A stretch of DNA of 46,020 nt from JADFRG01 sp048054495 (lineage in GTDB: Bacteria > Chloroflexota > Anaerolineae > Anaerolineales > E44-bin32). Of the stretch, positions 33,481 to 43,178 are shown in pieces. Every line of letters starts with the position of its first letter. Within the stretch, counting starts at the first letter, position 1. Made by a program: the position numbers and the translations under genes. Location of the stretch: NCBI GenBank assembly GCA_048054495.1, contig JBGMQN010000050.1, forward strand, positions 1 to 46,020. Direction: 5' to 3'. Below the pieces are notes generated by a model that was given only the letters and a program-made list of their open reading frames with translations, searched no databases and had not been told where the DNA came from.

Positions 33481-36400
33481 TTATGGGTTCGATCTCCCCA
33501 TGCGCACTCGAACATCGTGTGTTCCCGTTCCGCGTTCCAGCGGCACCTGGCGGTTAGAGAGGCGTCGACCGTCTAGTTCGACCCAGTCAACGCCGGAGCC
33601 CACGCCCTCTGGATTATCGACCTGGATCTCGTAGAGCGCGTCGCCGTGACGGTAGCGAATCGTGAAGCCTTTCCAATGGCGGGGAATCACCGGGGACAGC
33701 TCAAGCACCGTGCCACGAACCCTCAAGCCCAACAGCTCCTCCAAGATCACGCGGTACATCCAGGCCGCTGAGCCTGTATACCAGGTCCAGCCTCCACGAC
33801 CGACGGCGCCTTCCAAGTTGTAGACGTCGGCGGCCACGACGTAGGGTTCTACAGCATATCGCTTCGACTGTTCGGGATTCTGGGCATGCTCAATGGGATT
33901 GATCAGGCGCAGCAGCTCCAGCGCCCGATCCCCTTCTCCTAGCCTGGCCCAGGCCATGGCCTGCCATATGGCGGCATGCGTGTATTGGCCCCCGTTCTCC
34001 CGCACGCCTTTCGGATAGCCGGCGATGTACCCTGGATCGGGGCCCATGCCGTCAAACGGAGGAGAGAAGAGCAGTGCCAACCGCTCCTTCTCCAGCACCA
34101 GCTCCTGCCACGCCGATTCCATCGCCCGGCGGGCCCGCATGGGATCGCCGCTTCCGACGATTGCGGCCCAAGATTGAGGCAGAGAATCGATAATCGCCTC
34201 CTGGCTATCTTTGGATCCCAGCGGTATGCCGCTGTCATGATAGGCGCGCAAATACCAATCCCCGTCCCAAGCGTGCTGCTCGATTGCGGTCAGCAACTGC
34301 CGGCCACGCTCCCGGTACTTTTCTGCTTCGGCCTCACGCTCGTACCGCTCGGAAAGCTTAGCGAATCGATCAAGGACCTCGACCATAAACCAGGCCAACC
34401 ACACGCTCTCGCCCTTGCCCTCAGCGCCAACCCGGTTCATACCGTCGTTCCAATCTCCACCTCCCATCAGGGGTAGACCGTGCGGGCCCAATCGCAGCGC
34501 GTGATCGATGGCCCGCCGGCAATGTTCGTAGAGCGCGGCCCGTTCACCTGAGCGCATCGGCTCGACCATGGCCTCCATTTGCCCCTCTTCCAGTGGGGGA
34601 GCTGTCAGAAAGCCGACCAGCTCCTGCAGGATACCGACGTCGCCCGTGACATCCACGTAGTGACTCACGACGTAGGGCAACCAGAGCAGATCGTCCGAAA
34701 TTCGGGTCCGCACCCCAATTCCGGAGGGCGGATGCCACCAATGCTGTACATCTCCCTCGACATACTGGCGGCTTGCGGCCAGCAGGAGATGCTGGCGCGC
34801 CAGTTTGGGCGAGGCGTATACGAGGGCCATCGAATCCTGAAGCTGGTCCCTGAATCCAAAGGCGCCACCCGATTGATAGAAGCCGGATCGTGCCCACATG
34901 CGGCAGCTCAGGGTCTGATAGAGCAGCCAGCGGTTGAACAGCAGATCCAGGGCGGGCTCCGGAGTCTCGATCTGAACCGTCTTGAGTTCCTGCTCCCACC
35001 AGCCTACGGTGGCTTGGAAGATTTCTTCCACGACATCGCGCTCGCGGAAGCGGCCAATAAGGCGCTGAGCCTCCTTAAGCGTATCCGACGCGCCCAACAG
35101 GCAAACCACTTCATCCATCTGCCCGGGCGCCAGATCGATCTCGACGCGGACCGCCCCGCAGGGATCGATTCCCGCCCCAGTAGCACCCGCCAAACCTACA
35201 CGGCTCATGGCGGCCGGCTTCCCCAAGTCACCGTTCCGCCCCAAGAATTCGACCCGACTGGCGGTGAAATCGGTGACATGTTGACCTAGCGCTAAAAAAG
35301 CCAACCGCTGTCCGCCGTCGGGATGATAGGGATTGCGAGCCACCAATATCCGGGCCGTCTCATCCCAGCGTGTCACGATGTGAGTCTGAGTCTCTTCCCG
35401 CTGTTCGCCCAGGGTCCATTCAACGTAGAAGGTCACCGATAGGGTTCTAGGCCTGGAGGAAGTATTTCGCATCCGGAGTCGCTGCACCTTCACCGGGAGG
35501 CCGCCCTCCTCGTTCATTGGAACGAATGTGAGCAGCTCCTGATGGACGCCGTGGCCGGTGTGCTCGAATACGCTGTAACCCGCGCCGTGCCGTGTGCGGT
35601 AGTCGCCTGCCTCACGGATGGGCAGCGGAGTCGGCGTCCAATACTCGCCAGTTTCCTCGTCACGGATATAGACCACTTCCGAGGGTGGATCGGAAACGGG
35701 ATCGTTCGACCAGCCCGTCAGTCGGTACCGCTGGCTATTTTCCTCCCAGGTGAATCCCGATCCAGATTCCGTTATCAGGCTGCCAAAGTTTGGATTGGCA
35801 ATCACGTTCGACCACGGCGCGGGTGTGTTCTTGTTTGGGCTGATCTGAACGACATACTCTTCGCCCCCCGGCGTGAATCCACCCACCCCATTAAAGTGGG
35901 CAAGCTCGATCGACTCTAATTGAGTCGAGAGCAGAAGTTCCGCCTCGCTGGTAGGAAGGTTTTCCGGAAGATCCTCTTCCGGCATGACTCCGGCCAACTG
36001 CTGCGAGAGCGAGCCGCGGGCACCGCTCAGCGAGACCCGCGCTGCGCTCATCAAGAGCAGTCTGTCCTCCTCAGGAATCTGATCCGAATTCAGAATGTAC
36101 ACTCCCCCCGGCTCGTCCACGCCTGTGAAAGTCGAATGCGCCTGAACGAGCTGGCGCAGCTGCTCTGTGAGCACTCCCTCGTAGCTCGTGGCCTCCTCGT
36201 TCAGGATCACGAGATCTGCCATGAGGCCGTGCCGTCGAAGATAGTTGTGTGCTTGAAGGAGCTCACGAATGAGGCCGACCTCTCGAACCTCAGAAGCACT
36301 TGCCAGCACGATCGGGTAGTCACCGGAGATTCCATACGGCCATAGACCCGCCTGCCCCTTCTGGTTTTGGGCCAGACGCTCCGCGGGCGGACGGTAACGA

Positions 36401-39400
36401 CCACTCGGGTATAGCAAGTAGCTGGCTAGTTTCTGCATCATTCGCGCATCGTCCGGTTGGATGCGCAGCATTCGAAGCTCGATCTGAGCATGGGTCCACG
36501 CCAGTTCCAGCGCCCGCTCGATTGCCATCGATTCCGAGTACTTCTCCATCAGAGCCTGCGGGACCTCGCGGCCCTCACCCGCAGCCATCACCAGCCACAG
36601 TTCCGCTCGCTCGCCAGGATCGAGCTCCAGCGTACGCTGCATGCTGAACACCGGATCGAGAACAAAGCCGGCCGTGTTGGAGAGCCCGAATGCGGGATCA
36701 GCCGTTCCATGCCCCCGTCCGAGAAAACGCCCCCGGTCGGTTTCATAGCGCCAGGCTTCGCCGTCGCCGAAGAGCCCCTGGGCCACGTAGATAGGCTCTT
36801 CGTCCGGCTCCCGCGGGCGTCGATGCGCCATCAGGAATTGTCGCTCGGCATCGGCCTCCGTCATCACAAACATCTTGCTAAATGCAGGATGGCCACGATC
36901 TGCCACATGCGGCGCTAAGGCCAGCTCCGCGTAGGAAGTCACCGAGAGCCTTCGGCGGCGCCCGCCTCGATTGAACAGTGAGAGTCGGCGGATCTCGACG
37001 TCCTCCTCCGGCGCCACGTAGACTTGCGTCTGTGTCTCGATCCCGTGCAGGTGGCGAACGATTTCCGCGCGGTCGAGAGCCAGCCGGATCGAGTAGTCCC
37101 CTACTTCTCCGACCATCGGCTGAAAGGTACTCGACCAGGTCAGCTCGCGTTCGAGATCGGTCAAATAGAAGAAGGAGCCCCAATGATCGCGCGTCGGATC
37201 TGACCTCCAACGCGTAATGTCGAAATCCCTCCAGCGGCTGAACCCCCCTCCCGCACCGGTGACCATCACCCTGTAGCTTCCATTGCTCAGCAACTGAGTG
37301 ACCGGTTGGGCAGTGGAGGGTGTATCAAAGCGGCTGACTGAGCGGCCGACTGCGCGCACTGGCACCATCTCCGTCTCGAGGCGTTCAGTGAGCACTCGGT
37401 CCAACGGCAGAGCAACCGGGATGCGCTCATACAGAAGAGGTTCCGCGGCTCGCGTCCTTGGATCGGTGTGGAAATGTCGGCGGATCACACCGTCGTGGAA
37501 GAAGTTTTCGAGAGCCAGAAGCCCCATCGCCTGGTGGTGTGCCATGTAGGCGCGAACCAGCACTCCGCGTTCCCCCTCCCGGCTTCGCTGACGGCTGAAA
37601 TCGATCGCCTCATAGAACCCGTATTCACCTTCAAGGCCAATCTCCGAGAGGCGCATCAGGTTAGTGACTGTCCGTTCAGGGGTAATTTCCAGCGCCAACA
37701 GTGTGGCATAAGGCGCAACGACCAGATCTTGATCCAGGCCGTACTTGAGACCCAGCCCAGGTACCCCGAACGCTCGGTATTGATAGGTCTTGTTTGTGTC
37801 CAAGTCGGCATAGGCCGATTCAGAGATTCCCCACGGGACCCCCTGCCTCTGGGCGTAGTCGATTTGGGCCTCCACCGCTTCACGCATGGCGGAGCTCAGT
37901 AGCGAATTCTCGAAATCACGTTGGAACAGCATGGGCATCAGATACTCAAACATCGTTCCGCCCCAGCTGTTCAGGACCTTCCGACCGTTTGCGAAGCCAT
38001 ACGGCCTACTCAGGGCCAACCAATGTTCTGGCGAAACATCCCCCTTGGCGATGGCCACGTAGCTGGCGAGCCGGGCCTCGCTGGCCAGCAAGTCATAGAA
38101 GGACTCATCCCTTCTCATCTCTGAGGCGTTGTACCCAACCGTAAAGATTCGGCGGTAGGGATCGTAGAGGAAACCGAATTCCACCTCGTCCCCAATCCGA
38201 ACGGCAGCGGCTGCAATTCGATCCGCCTCCCGGAGCGATTCGATGGCTCGGCTTCGAGCCTCGCTCAGGGCAATCGCCAGCCTATCTGGCAGATCAGCGA
38301 TATCCGACGCCTCGTCGTCCAACCGGAACTCGCCCTGGGCTAACTCCTCGATACTGGGAGTTCGATCCGCGACGACCGTCCCCGTGGGAAGCTCATCCAG
38401 CAATCGCCCCCAGGCCAGGTAGCGCTCCACCAAAGCCGACCAATCCGAAATTTGCCGGTCAAGAGACTCTGCCCAATAACTGGCCCCAACGCCTGCCTTC
38501 CCCAGATGTCCGGCCAGGCCATGAACTGGTTGGCGAAGGCCATCAAGTTGACGGATCCGCTCCCCGAGTCCCTGAGCAGGCGAAGAGAGAATCCCCCCGA
38601 TGGAATCTAGATTCGTTGCGACCGCACCCGTAAGCTCATGGAGTTCGAGGGAAGCCACAAGGGCATCGTACGTCTCCTTCAGACCTTCGATGGCCCGGGC
38701 CGGGAATAGTGGCGAACGCTTTCGATCCTCGATCCCTACACTGAGCGACCACAGGCTGGCCACCAGATTGCCGCTATCCACTGTGGAGACATATCGCGGC
38801 TCGAGTGGCTTCAACGTGAGCAGGTCATACCAGTTATAGAAATGTCCTCTGAAGCGCTCCAGCTCATCCAACGTCCGGAGCGTGCCTCCCAAGCGATGCA
38901 GAATGCCATCCCAAGAGATGTATCCAAAGTCGTGACCGGCGAGCGCGCTGAGCGTCCATAGGCCAATGTTGGTTGGGCTCGTGCGCAGCGCCACCTGATT
39001 CTGGTGGGAAACCTGATAGTTGTCTGGCGGCAGCCAGTGGGTCCCTGGTTGCACGAACTCATCGAAGTAGCGCCATGTCTTGCGCGCGATCCGTCGCAGC
39101 ATGCGGCGCTCGTTTGCAGAGATGCGCTCCCTCGGCCGACGAACCTTGCGGCGGGCGTTCAGCCGCCAGACGATTGCTGGGCTGACCAGCCACGCGGCCA
39201 AAAACGGTCCCGCAGCCCACAAACTCTGCGGCCGGAACGTCCACAATGCCGCCGCTGCCAGAACGGCCAGCAGGCTGCTCAAGCCGACCCCAAGGGCAAT
39301 CAGGCCCATGCGTCCGCCTCGCTCCCAGGCCGCCATTTGCGCGGTGGTCCACTCCAGCAGCTTGCGCCGACTGACCCAGCGCCTATACCAGACGCGCGCG

Positions 39401-42400
39401 ATGGCATCCAGTGCGATCAGCGTTTGGTGGGGAATCAGGGAGGCTTCCACCACCGACCTCAGCAGGCTGTGTCCGAGCTCCAGTCTTGCGAGGCGCCGGC
39501 TCCCCGGGACGCGGCGCGCCCACGTCGTCAGCCGCACGAAAGGTTGAAAGAACACCAGAAAAGCGGTTACCAGCCCCGCAATTGCGGCGAGAACAGGGTC
39601 TAGCAACCAGGCCGTGGCCAAGAATGAGAGCAATCCGAGCGGTACCAGGCTGCGACGCAAGTTGTCGAAGACTTTCCAACGATTGAGGACCGAAAGCGGA
39701 TTGGGAGCGCGACCGCCCTCGGGCTTCGGAACCCAGGGCAGGCACCAGTCTGCAATCTGCCAGTCTCCTCGGATCCAACGGTGTTCGCGGCGAGCATAAG
39801 TGCGATAGTCCGGCGGGAATTCATCAAACAGCTCGATGTCCGTAGCCAGGGCAGTCCGCACATGCGCCCCTTCGAGCAAGTCGTGGCTGAGGATCCGTCC
39901 GGTGGGGAATCGCTTTGAAAGGATCCTATGGAACACGCGTGGGTCGTAGATGCCTTTCCCGTTATAGGAGGCTTCTCCAGTGAGATCCTGGTATACGTCG
40001 GAAACCGCCGTGGTGTACGGATCCGTGCCGATGGGGTCGTTGAACAGTCGAGTAAAGAAGCTCTGTGTGGCACTCGGCAACGCGGTGCTGACTCGGGGCT
40101 GGATGATCCCGTAGCCTCTCACAAGCCGGCCGTTCGGCCCTACCTGTGGCTCGTTCAGCGGGTGCGCCAGGGTCTCAACCATCCTGCTGGCGCTTTCGTT
40201 TGTTAGCATGGTGTCGCTGTCGAGCGTAATAACGAACCGGACCGTTCGCAGCCTTTGCGCATCTCCCACTCGGACAAAATCCTCTTCCGTGCGCGGCGAT
40301 GCGCCGGCAATGAGGCGGTTCAGGTCCTCGAGCTTTCCACGTTTGCGCTCCCAACCGATGAACTGCCCTTCTGTCTCGGCCCACTCCCTCGACCTCAGCA
40401 GTAGGTAGAAGCAATTCGATCCATGCCGGTCGTTCAGCTGCTCGATGCGCTGAATAGCATGCTGGAGAAGTCGATCGTCCTGCTCCTTGTTCTCATCTTT
40501 CGCATCTGCAAAGTCACCAAACAGCGCATACAACAGGTTCTTATCGCGGTTGGTGAAATAGCGGATCTCAAGCTTCTCCACCTCCTCGTCTACCGTTCGA
40601 AGGCTGTCGAGCACCACTGGAACTACGACCAGGGACCGATATGCATCGCTGATGCCGCGTTTGCCAAACGACATCTTGGGCAGCGTCCACGGTGGCAGGA
40701 TGCGTGTGACGAGGAAGTTGATCAATTGGGAGGCCACCTGGCTAGCCGGAATCAGGCTCACCAGGATCAGGAAAGCTAATTCGAGGGTTCCTATGCCCAG
40801 GCGCAGCCCGAAGTAGCTCAATCCGGCCACAATGGACAGGCTTGCCAGCGTCAGGCTGCCCAGGTAGAGCGGCGTGTGGTACGTGCGCGCCCATTGGAGC
40901 GCACGCAGCCGCGGAATCTCGTGGACCCCCAGACGACTTAGAAGAGACGGGCGTTCGGCATCGATCAGGTAGTAGCCGACGTGCCGGACCGGCGATAGCG
41001 GAGTGGAGTCCGCGGCAGCCCCCATCGCCAATGTCAGCGTCTCTTTTGCGACACGGCTCTCGGGCAAGCCAGCCCTCTTCGCGATCACTTCAATTGCGTT
41101 CCGATAGCGATCGCGAGTTTGAAAATCCATCCTACCGTACACGCCGTCCGGATCGCGTCGCAGTATCTGTTCCACCGCACTTTGCCGTTCGAAAACCTCT
41201 CTCCAGTCCAGGCGAGAGAGGGTGCGCAGGCTGCTGATGGCATTGCTCAGGTAAAGCTGGAGCGCGGCTTGACGGGACTGCTCTTGCGCAGAAACCGCTC
41301 CGAGTTGCTGGCCGAGGCTGCGCTGAAGCCAACTCTGGACCGGAACCAAAACAAGCTCCTCATCGTAAAGATGCCCCAGCAAGTACAGGCCGAAATTGGA
41401 TGTGGGTTCTGGGAAGCTGCGTGAGAGCTGGGCCATCGCCAGGAACAACTCATCCGCATCGCCGCGCGCCAAGATCAGCAGCCGATAAGCCCAGAATTCC
41501 GCCAGCTCTGCTTCATGCATTCGTCTTCGAACCTCGAGCGCGCGCCGGGAGATGCTCTCGCTCAGCACAATGCGGAGCATGAGCGGCATTGCCCACAGTT
41601 CGGCCGACGATAGTTCGGAGGATTGCTGGTAGGCCTCGAGAAAGGCATTGATATCCGCAACCTTCAAGTGGGCTTCCGAGTGCCGCACCAGCTCCTTGGC
41701 TAATCGGTACACTCGCGGCTCATACTCCGGCTCAGCTTTGCCCTGCTCGCCTTCGACAACCGGGAGCTCATTGTAGAAGCGCTTGCTCAAGTTACGTTGC
41801 ACTTCCTGGATGTGTCCTTCAACGAGGTAGGTGTTGTCCAAGATCCACTCCCCGCCCGGGTAGAGCGCCACCTCCGCGCGCTGCGCGGCTCGCAGGTCCT
41901 CCTGCACCGAGATGATGGTCCGGCGATATTCCACCAGGGCTTCCAGTAGAGCTTCTCCCTTCCTGGGGCTGGGAAGTAGCTCATGTTCGCGGCCGAGGTG
42001 CCGCGCATGGGTCTGGAGTTGCGCTGAGGACAGGGGTCCGCCAGACAGCCAGCGAATCTCCTGCTCGTCATCAACCACCGGCGGCACCAGATACACGGGT
42101 GGGTGAGGATCGGCAATTCCACGCAGCGCACTCATCGCTCGGCTCAATTGGTCTCGATCGGCTTGGAGCAGGAGTACGACCTCGTCAGTCGTGAGCCAGT
42201 GGGGAGAATCGGAAAATCGTCTGGCTACGTGGGCGCGGTTGACGGCCCATGCCACCAGCCATCCAACCAGCGCGCCAAGCGGGATTGCCACGATGGCAAG
42301 CCCGATCGGAAAGTCACCCAAGAGCGCCGCGATTGAAAGGGATGCAACCGCCGCAACAAACGCTCCGGCTCCCATCCAGAAGGAAGTCCGATGCCATCTC

Positions 42401-42543
42401 AGAGCGGCCAGGCGCAAGGCGCCGGACTGGGTCCGGGATGCAACCGCGGTCCGAGTAAGACGCTTGGTTTCGAGCGCGTTCAGCGCTCGAACTGCCTCAC
42501 TCTTTGATGTGAAGTAGCTGAGGAGAATCGGGAGCTGGCTCAA
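33481..42543 (-). CDS. ndvB: Cyclic beta-1,2-glucan synthase-like protein (GT84 + GH94)
   Basis: 3020-residue multi-domain membrane enzyme of the NdvB/Cgs type, which polymerises glucose from UDP-glucose, then cyclises and length-controls the glucan. Order: N-terminal hairpin of two TM (~53-101) with flanking small domains; a long helical region; further TM (~565-625); GT84 core with TLDSDTML (DSD ~773-775), ILSHDLLEGAHVRT and RREHRWIRGDWQ (~919); TM (~960-1130); glycoamylase-like domain (WGGTMFEYLMPMLF ~1533); two beta-sandwich regions; C-terminal GH94 domain with GGGDWNDGMNRVG (catalytic Asp ~2697). Start is TTG at 42543, 14 bp after the DinB-like gene. Slightly longer than Brucella Cgs. 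The product linkage (beta-1,2 versus other) is inferred from family. Confidence 0.88.
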   Translation of the reverse strand: MSQLPILLSYFTSKSEAVRALNALETKRLTRTAVASRTQSGALRLAALRWHRTSFWMGAGAFVAAVASLSIAALLGDFPIGLAIVAIPLGALVGWLVAWAVNRAHVARRFSDSPHWLTTDEVVLLLQADRDQLSRAMSALRGIADPHPPVYLVPPVVDDEQEIRWLSGGPLSSAQLQTHARHLGREHELLPSPRKGEALLEALVEYRRTIISVQEDLRAAQRAEVALYPGGEWILDNTYLVEGHIQEVQRNLSKRFYNELPVVEGEQGKAEPEYEPRVYRLAKELVRHSEAHLKVADINAFLEAYQQSSELSSAELWAMPLMLRIVLSESISRRALEVRRRMHEAELAEFWAYRLLILARGDADELFLAMAQLSRSFPEPTSNFGLYLLGHLYDEELVLVPVQSWLQRSLGQQLGAVSAQEQSRQAALQLYLSNAISSLRTLSRLDWREVFERQSAVEQILRRDPDGVYGRMDFQTRDRYRNAIEVIAKRAGLPESRVAKETLTLAMGAAADSTPLSPVRHVGYYLIDAERPSLLSRLGVHEIPRLRALQWARTYHTPLYLGSLTLASLSIVAGLSYFGLRLGIGTLELAFLILVSLIPASQVASQLINFLVTRILPPWTLPKMSFGKRGISDAYRSLVVVPVVLDSLRTVDEEVEKLEIRYFTNRDKNLLYALFGDFADAKDENKEQDDRLLQHAIQRIEQLNDRHGSNCFYLLLRSREWAETEGQFIGWERKRGKLEDLNRLIAGASPRTEEDFVRVGDAQRLRTVRFVITLDSDTMLTNESASRMVETLAHPLNEPQVGPNGRLVRGYGIIQPRVSTALPSATQSFFTRLFNDPIGTDPYTTAVSDVYQDLTGEASYNGKGIYDPRVFHRILSKRFPTGRILSHDLLEGAHVRTALATDIELFDEFPPDYRTYARREHRWIRGDWQIADWCLPWVPKPEGGRAPNPLSVLNRWKVFDNLRRSLVPLGLLSFLATAWLLDPVLAAIAGLVTAFLVFFQPFVRLTTWARRVPGSRRLARLELGHSLLRSVVEASLIPHQTLIALDAIARVWYRRWVSRRKLLEWTTAQMAAWERGGRMGLIALGVGLSSLLAVLAAAALWTFRPQSLWAAGPFLAAWLVSPAIVWRLNARRKVRRPRERISANERRMLRRIARKTWRYFDEFVQPGTHWLPPDNYQVSHQNQVALRTSPTNIGLWTLSALAGHDFGYISWDGILHRLGGTLRTLDELERFRGHFYNWYDLLTLKPLEPRYVSTVDSGNLVASLWSLSVGIEDRKRSPLFPARAIEGLKETYDALVASLELHELTGAVATNLDSIGGILSSPAQGLGERIRQLDGLRQPVHGLAGHLGKAGVGASYWAESLDRQISDWSALVERYLAWGRLLDELPTGTVVADRTPSIEELAQGEFRLDDEASDIADLPDRLAIALSEARSRAIESLREADRIAAAAVRIGDEVEFGFLYDPYRRIFTVGYNASEMRRDESFYDLLASEARLASYVAIAKGDVSPEHWLALSRPYGFANGRKVLNSWGGTMFEYLMPMLFQRDFENSLLSSAMREAVEAQIDYAQRQGVPWGISESAYADLDTNKTYQYRAFGVPGLGLKYGLDQDLVVAPYATLLALEITPERTVTNLMRLSEIGLEGEYGFYEAIDFSRQRSREGERGVLVRAYMAHHQAMGLLALENFFHDGVIRRHFHTDPRTRAAEPLLYERIPVALPLDRVLTERLETEMVPVRAVGRSVSRFDTPSTAQPVTQLLSNGSYRVMVTGAGGGFSRWRDFDITRWRSDPTRDHWGSFFYLTDLERELTWSSTFQPMVGEVGDYSIRLALDRAEIVRHLHGIETQTQVYVAPEEDVEIRRLSLFNRGGRRRRLSVTSYAELALAPHVADRGHPAFSKMFVMTEADAERQFLMAHRRPREPDEEPIYVAQGLFGDGEAWRYETDRGRFLGRGHGTADPAFGLSNTAGFVLDPVFSMQRTLELDPGERAELWLVMAAGEGREVPQALMEKYSESMAIERALELAWTHAQIELRMLRIQPDDARMMQKLASYLLYPSGRYRPPAERLAQNQKGQAGLWPYGISGDYPIVLASASEVREVGLIRELLQAHNYLRRHGLMADLVILNEEATSYEGVLTEQLRQLVQAHSTFTGVDEPGGVYILNSDQIPEEDRLLLMSAARVSLSGARGSLSQQLAGVMPEEDLPENLPTSEAELLLSTQLESIELAHFNGVGGFTPGGEEYVVQISPNKNTPAPWSNVIANPNFGSLITESGSGFTWEENSQRYRLTGWSNDPVSDPPSEVVYIRDEETGEYWTPTPLPIREAGDYRTRHGAGYSVFEHTGHGVHQELLTFVPMNEEGGLPVKVQRLRMRNTSSRPRTLSVTFYVEWTLGEQREETQTHIVTRWDETARILVARNPYHPDGGQRLAFLALGQHVTDFTASRVEFLGRNGDLGKPAAMSRVGLAGATGAGIDPCGAVRVEIDLAPGQMDEVVCLLGASDTLKEAQRLIGRFRERDVVEEIFQATVGWWEQELKTVQIETPEPALDLLFNRWLLYQTLSCRMWARSGFYQSGGAFGFRDQLQDSMALVYASPKLARQHLLLAASRQYVEGDVQHWWHPPSGIGVRTRISDDLLWLPYVVSHYVDVTGDVGILQELVGFLTAPPLEEGQMEAMVEPMRSGERAALYEHCRRAIDHALRLGPHGLPLMGGGDWNDGMNRVGAEGKGESVWLAWFMVEVLDRFAKLSERYEREAEAEKYRERGRQLLTAIEQHAWDGDWYLRAYHDSGIPLGSKDSQEAIIDSLPQSWAAIVGSGDPMRARRAMESAWQELVLEKERLALLFSPPFDGMGPDPGYIAGYPKGVRENGGQYTHAAIWQAMAWARLGEGDRALELLRLINPIEHAQNPEQSKRYAVEPYVVAADVYNLEGAVGRGGWTWYTGSAAWMYRVILEELLGLRVRGTVLELSPVIPRHWKGFTIRYRHGDALYEIQVDNPEGVGSGVDWVELDGRRLSNRQVPLERGTGTHDVRVRMGRSNP

Positions 42544-42557
42544 TTAGCGTTCAGCTG

Positions 42558-43040
42558 TCAACCGTTCATGGCGCGCTCGGCGAGCCAGGCGCGGATATCC
42601 GGGATGTGCTGCTGATAGTGTTCGTAGGTGTTGCCGGCGAGCACCCGCCACGGCTCCCAATCCTCGGGCATTTGATCGAAGCGGGATGAATCGACCAAAT
42701 CCGCATCCGCGAGCTCGCTGATTAGCCCCCACAGTCGTTCGAACAGCTGATTGGATTTGGCAATGACCTCATCAAGGGGTAGGTCCTTACCTTCCTCGTA
42801 GATGGACACATTGCGCTCGTCTGTCGGCAGTTTCCAGAGTTCTGAACCAACGAGCGCCCGCTGCTCGAGCAAACTCACCATTTCCCGTTCGTACCAATTG
42901 ACGTGAGCGATGACGTCCTTGACGGACCACCCTCCGGGCAGACCGGGCTCGAGCATCTGATTCTCACTCACCTCTGCCAGCACCCGTTCCCACTCGGCGT
43001 GGTCCCTGCGCCAGGTATGTTGAAACTCGCGCACGTTCAT
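42558..43040 (-). CDS. DinB/ClbS-like four-helix protein
   Basis: 160-residue all-alpha protein resembling the DinB/DfsB/ClbS group: GGWSVKDVIAHVNWYEREMV near the N-terminus (His of the first metal-site motif) and a C-terminal NTYEHYQQHIPDIRAWL (His pair). Such proteins bind a divalent metal and act in thiol-dependent or detoxifying reactions; no precise role can be set. ATG at 43040 lies 1 nt after the stop of a possible short upstream gene. Probably co-transcribed with the glucan synthase (14 bp). Confidence 0.75.
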   Translation of the reverse strand: MNVREFQHTWRRDHAEWERVLAEVSENQMLEPGLPGGWSVKDVIAHVNWYEREMVSLLEQRALVGSELWKLPTDERNVSIYEEGKDLPLDEVIAKSNQLFERLWGLISELADADLVDSSRFDQMPEDWEPWRVLAGNTYEHYQQHIPDIRAWLAERAMNG

Positions 43041-43041
43041 A

Positions 43042-43125
43042 TCAGGCTTTCAGTCGCTTCAAAAGATCCTTAGTCCCACTCGGATGGTAACTCACAAACC
43101 TGCCCTCGTGCGTAACGCTGAACAT
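43042..43125 (-). CDS. Possible small gene or 3' gene remnant
   Basis: A 27-codon frame (MFSVTHEGRFVSYHPSGTKD...) ends 1 nt before the DinB-like ATG. The frame is open upstream into the 3' end of the acyl-CoA dehydrogenase without another ATG, and the extra residues (LVRLKSPSAYG) also look protein-like. No ribosome site precedes the ATG. It may be the tail of a gene whose 5' part was deleted, or a short leader peptide. No family assigned. Confidence 0.3.
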   Translation of the reverse strand: MFSVTHEGRFVSYHPSGTKDLLKRLKA

Positions 43126-43178
43126 ACCATAGGCCGAGGGCGACTTAAGCCGGACCAGCTCACTGATTGGGGGTCCCG

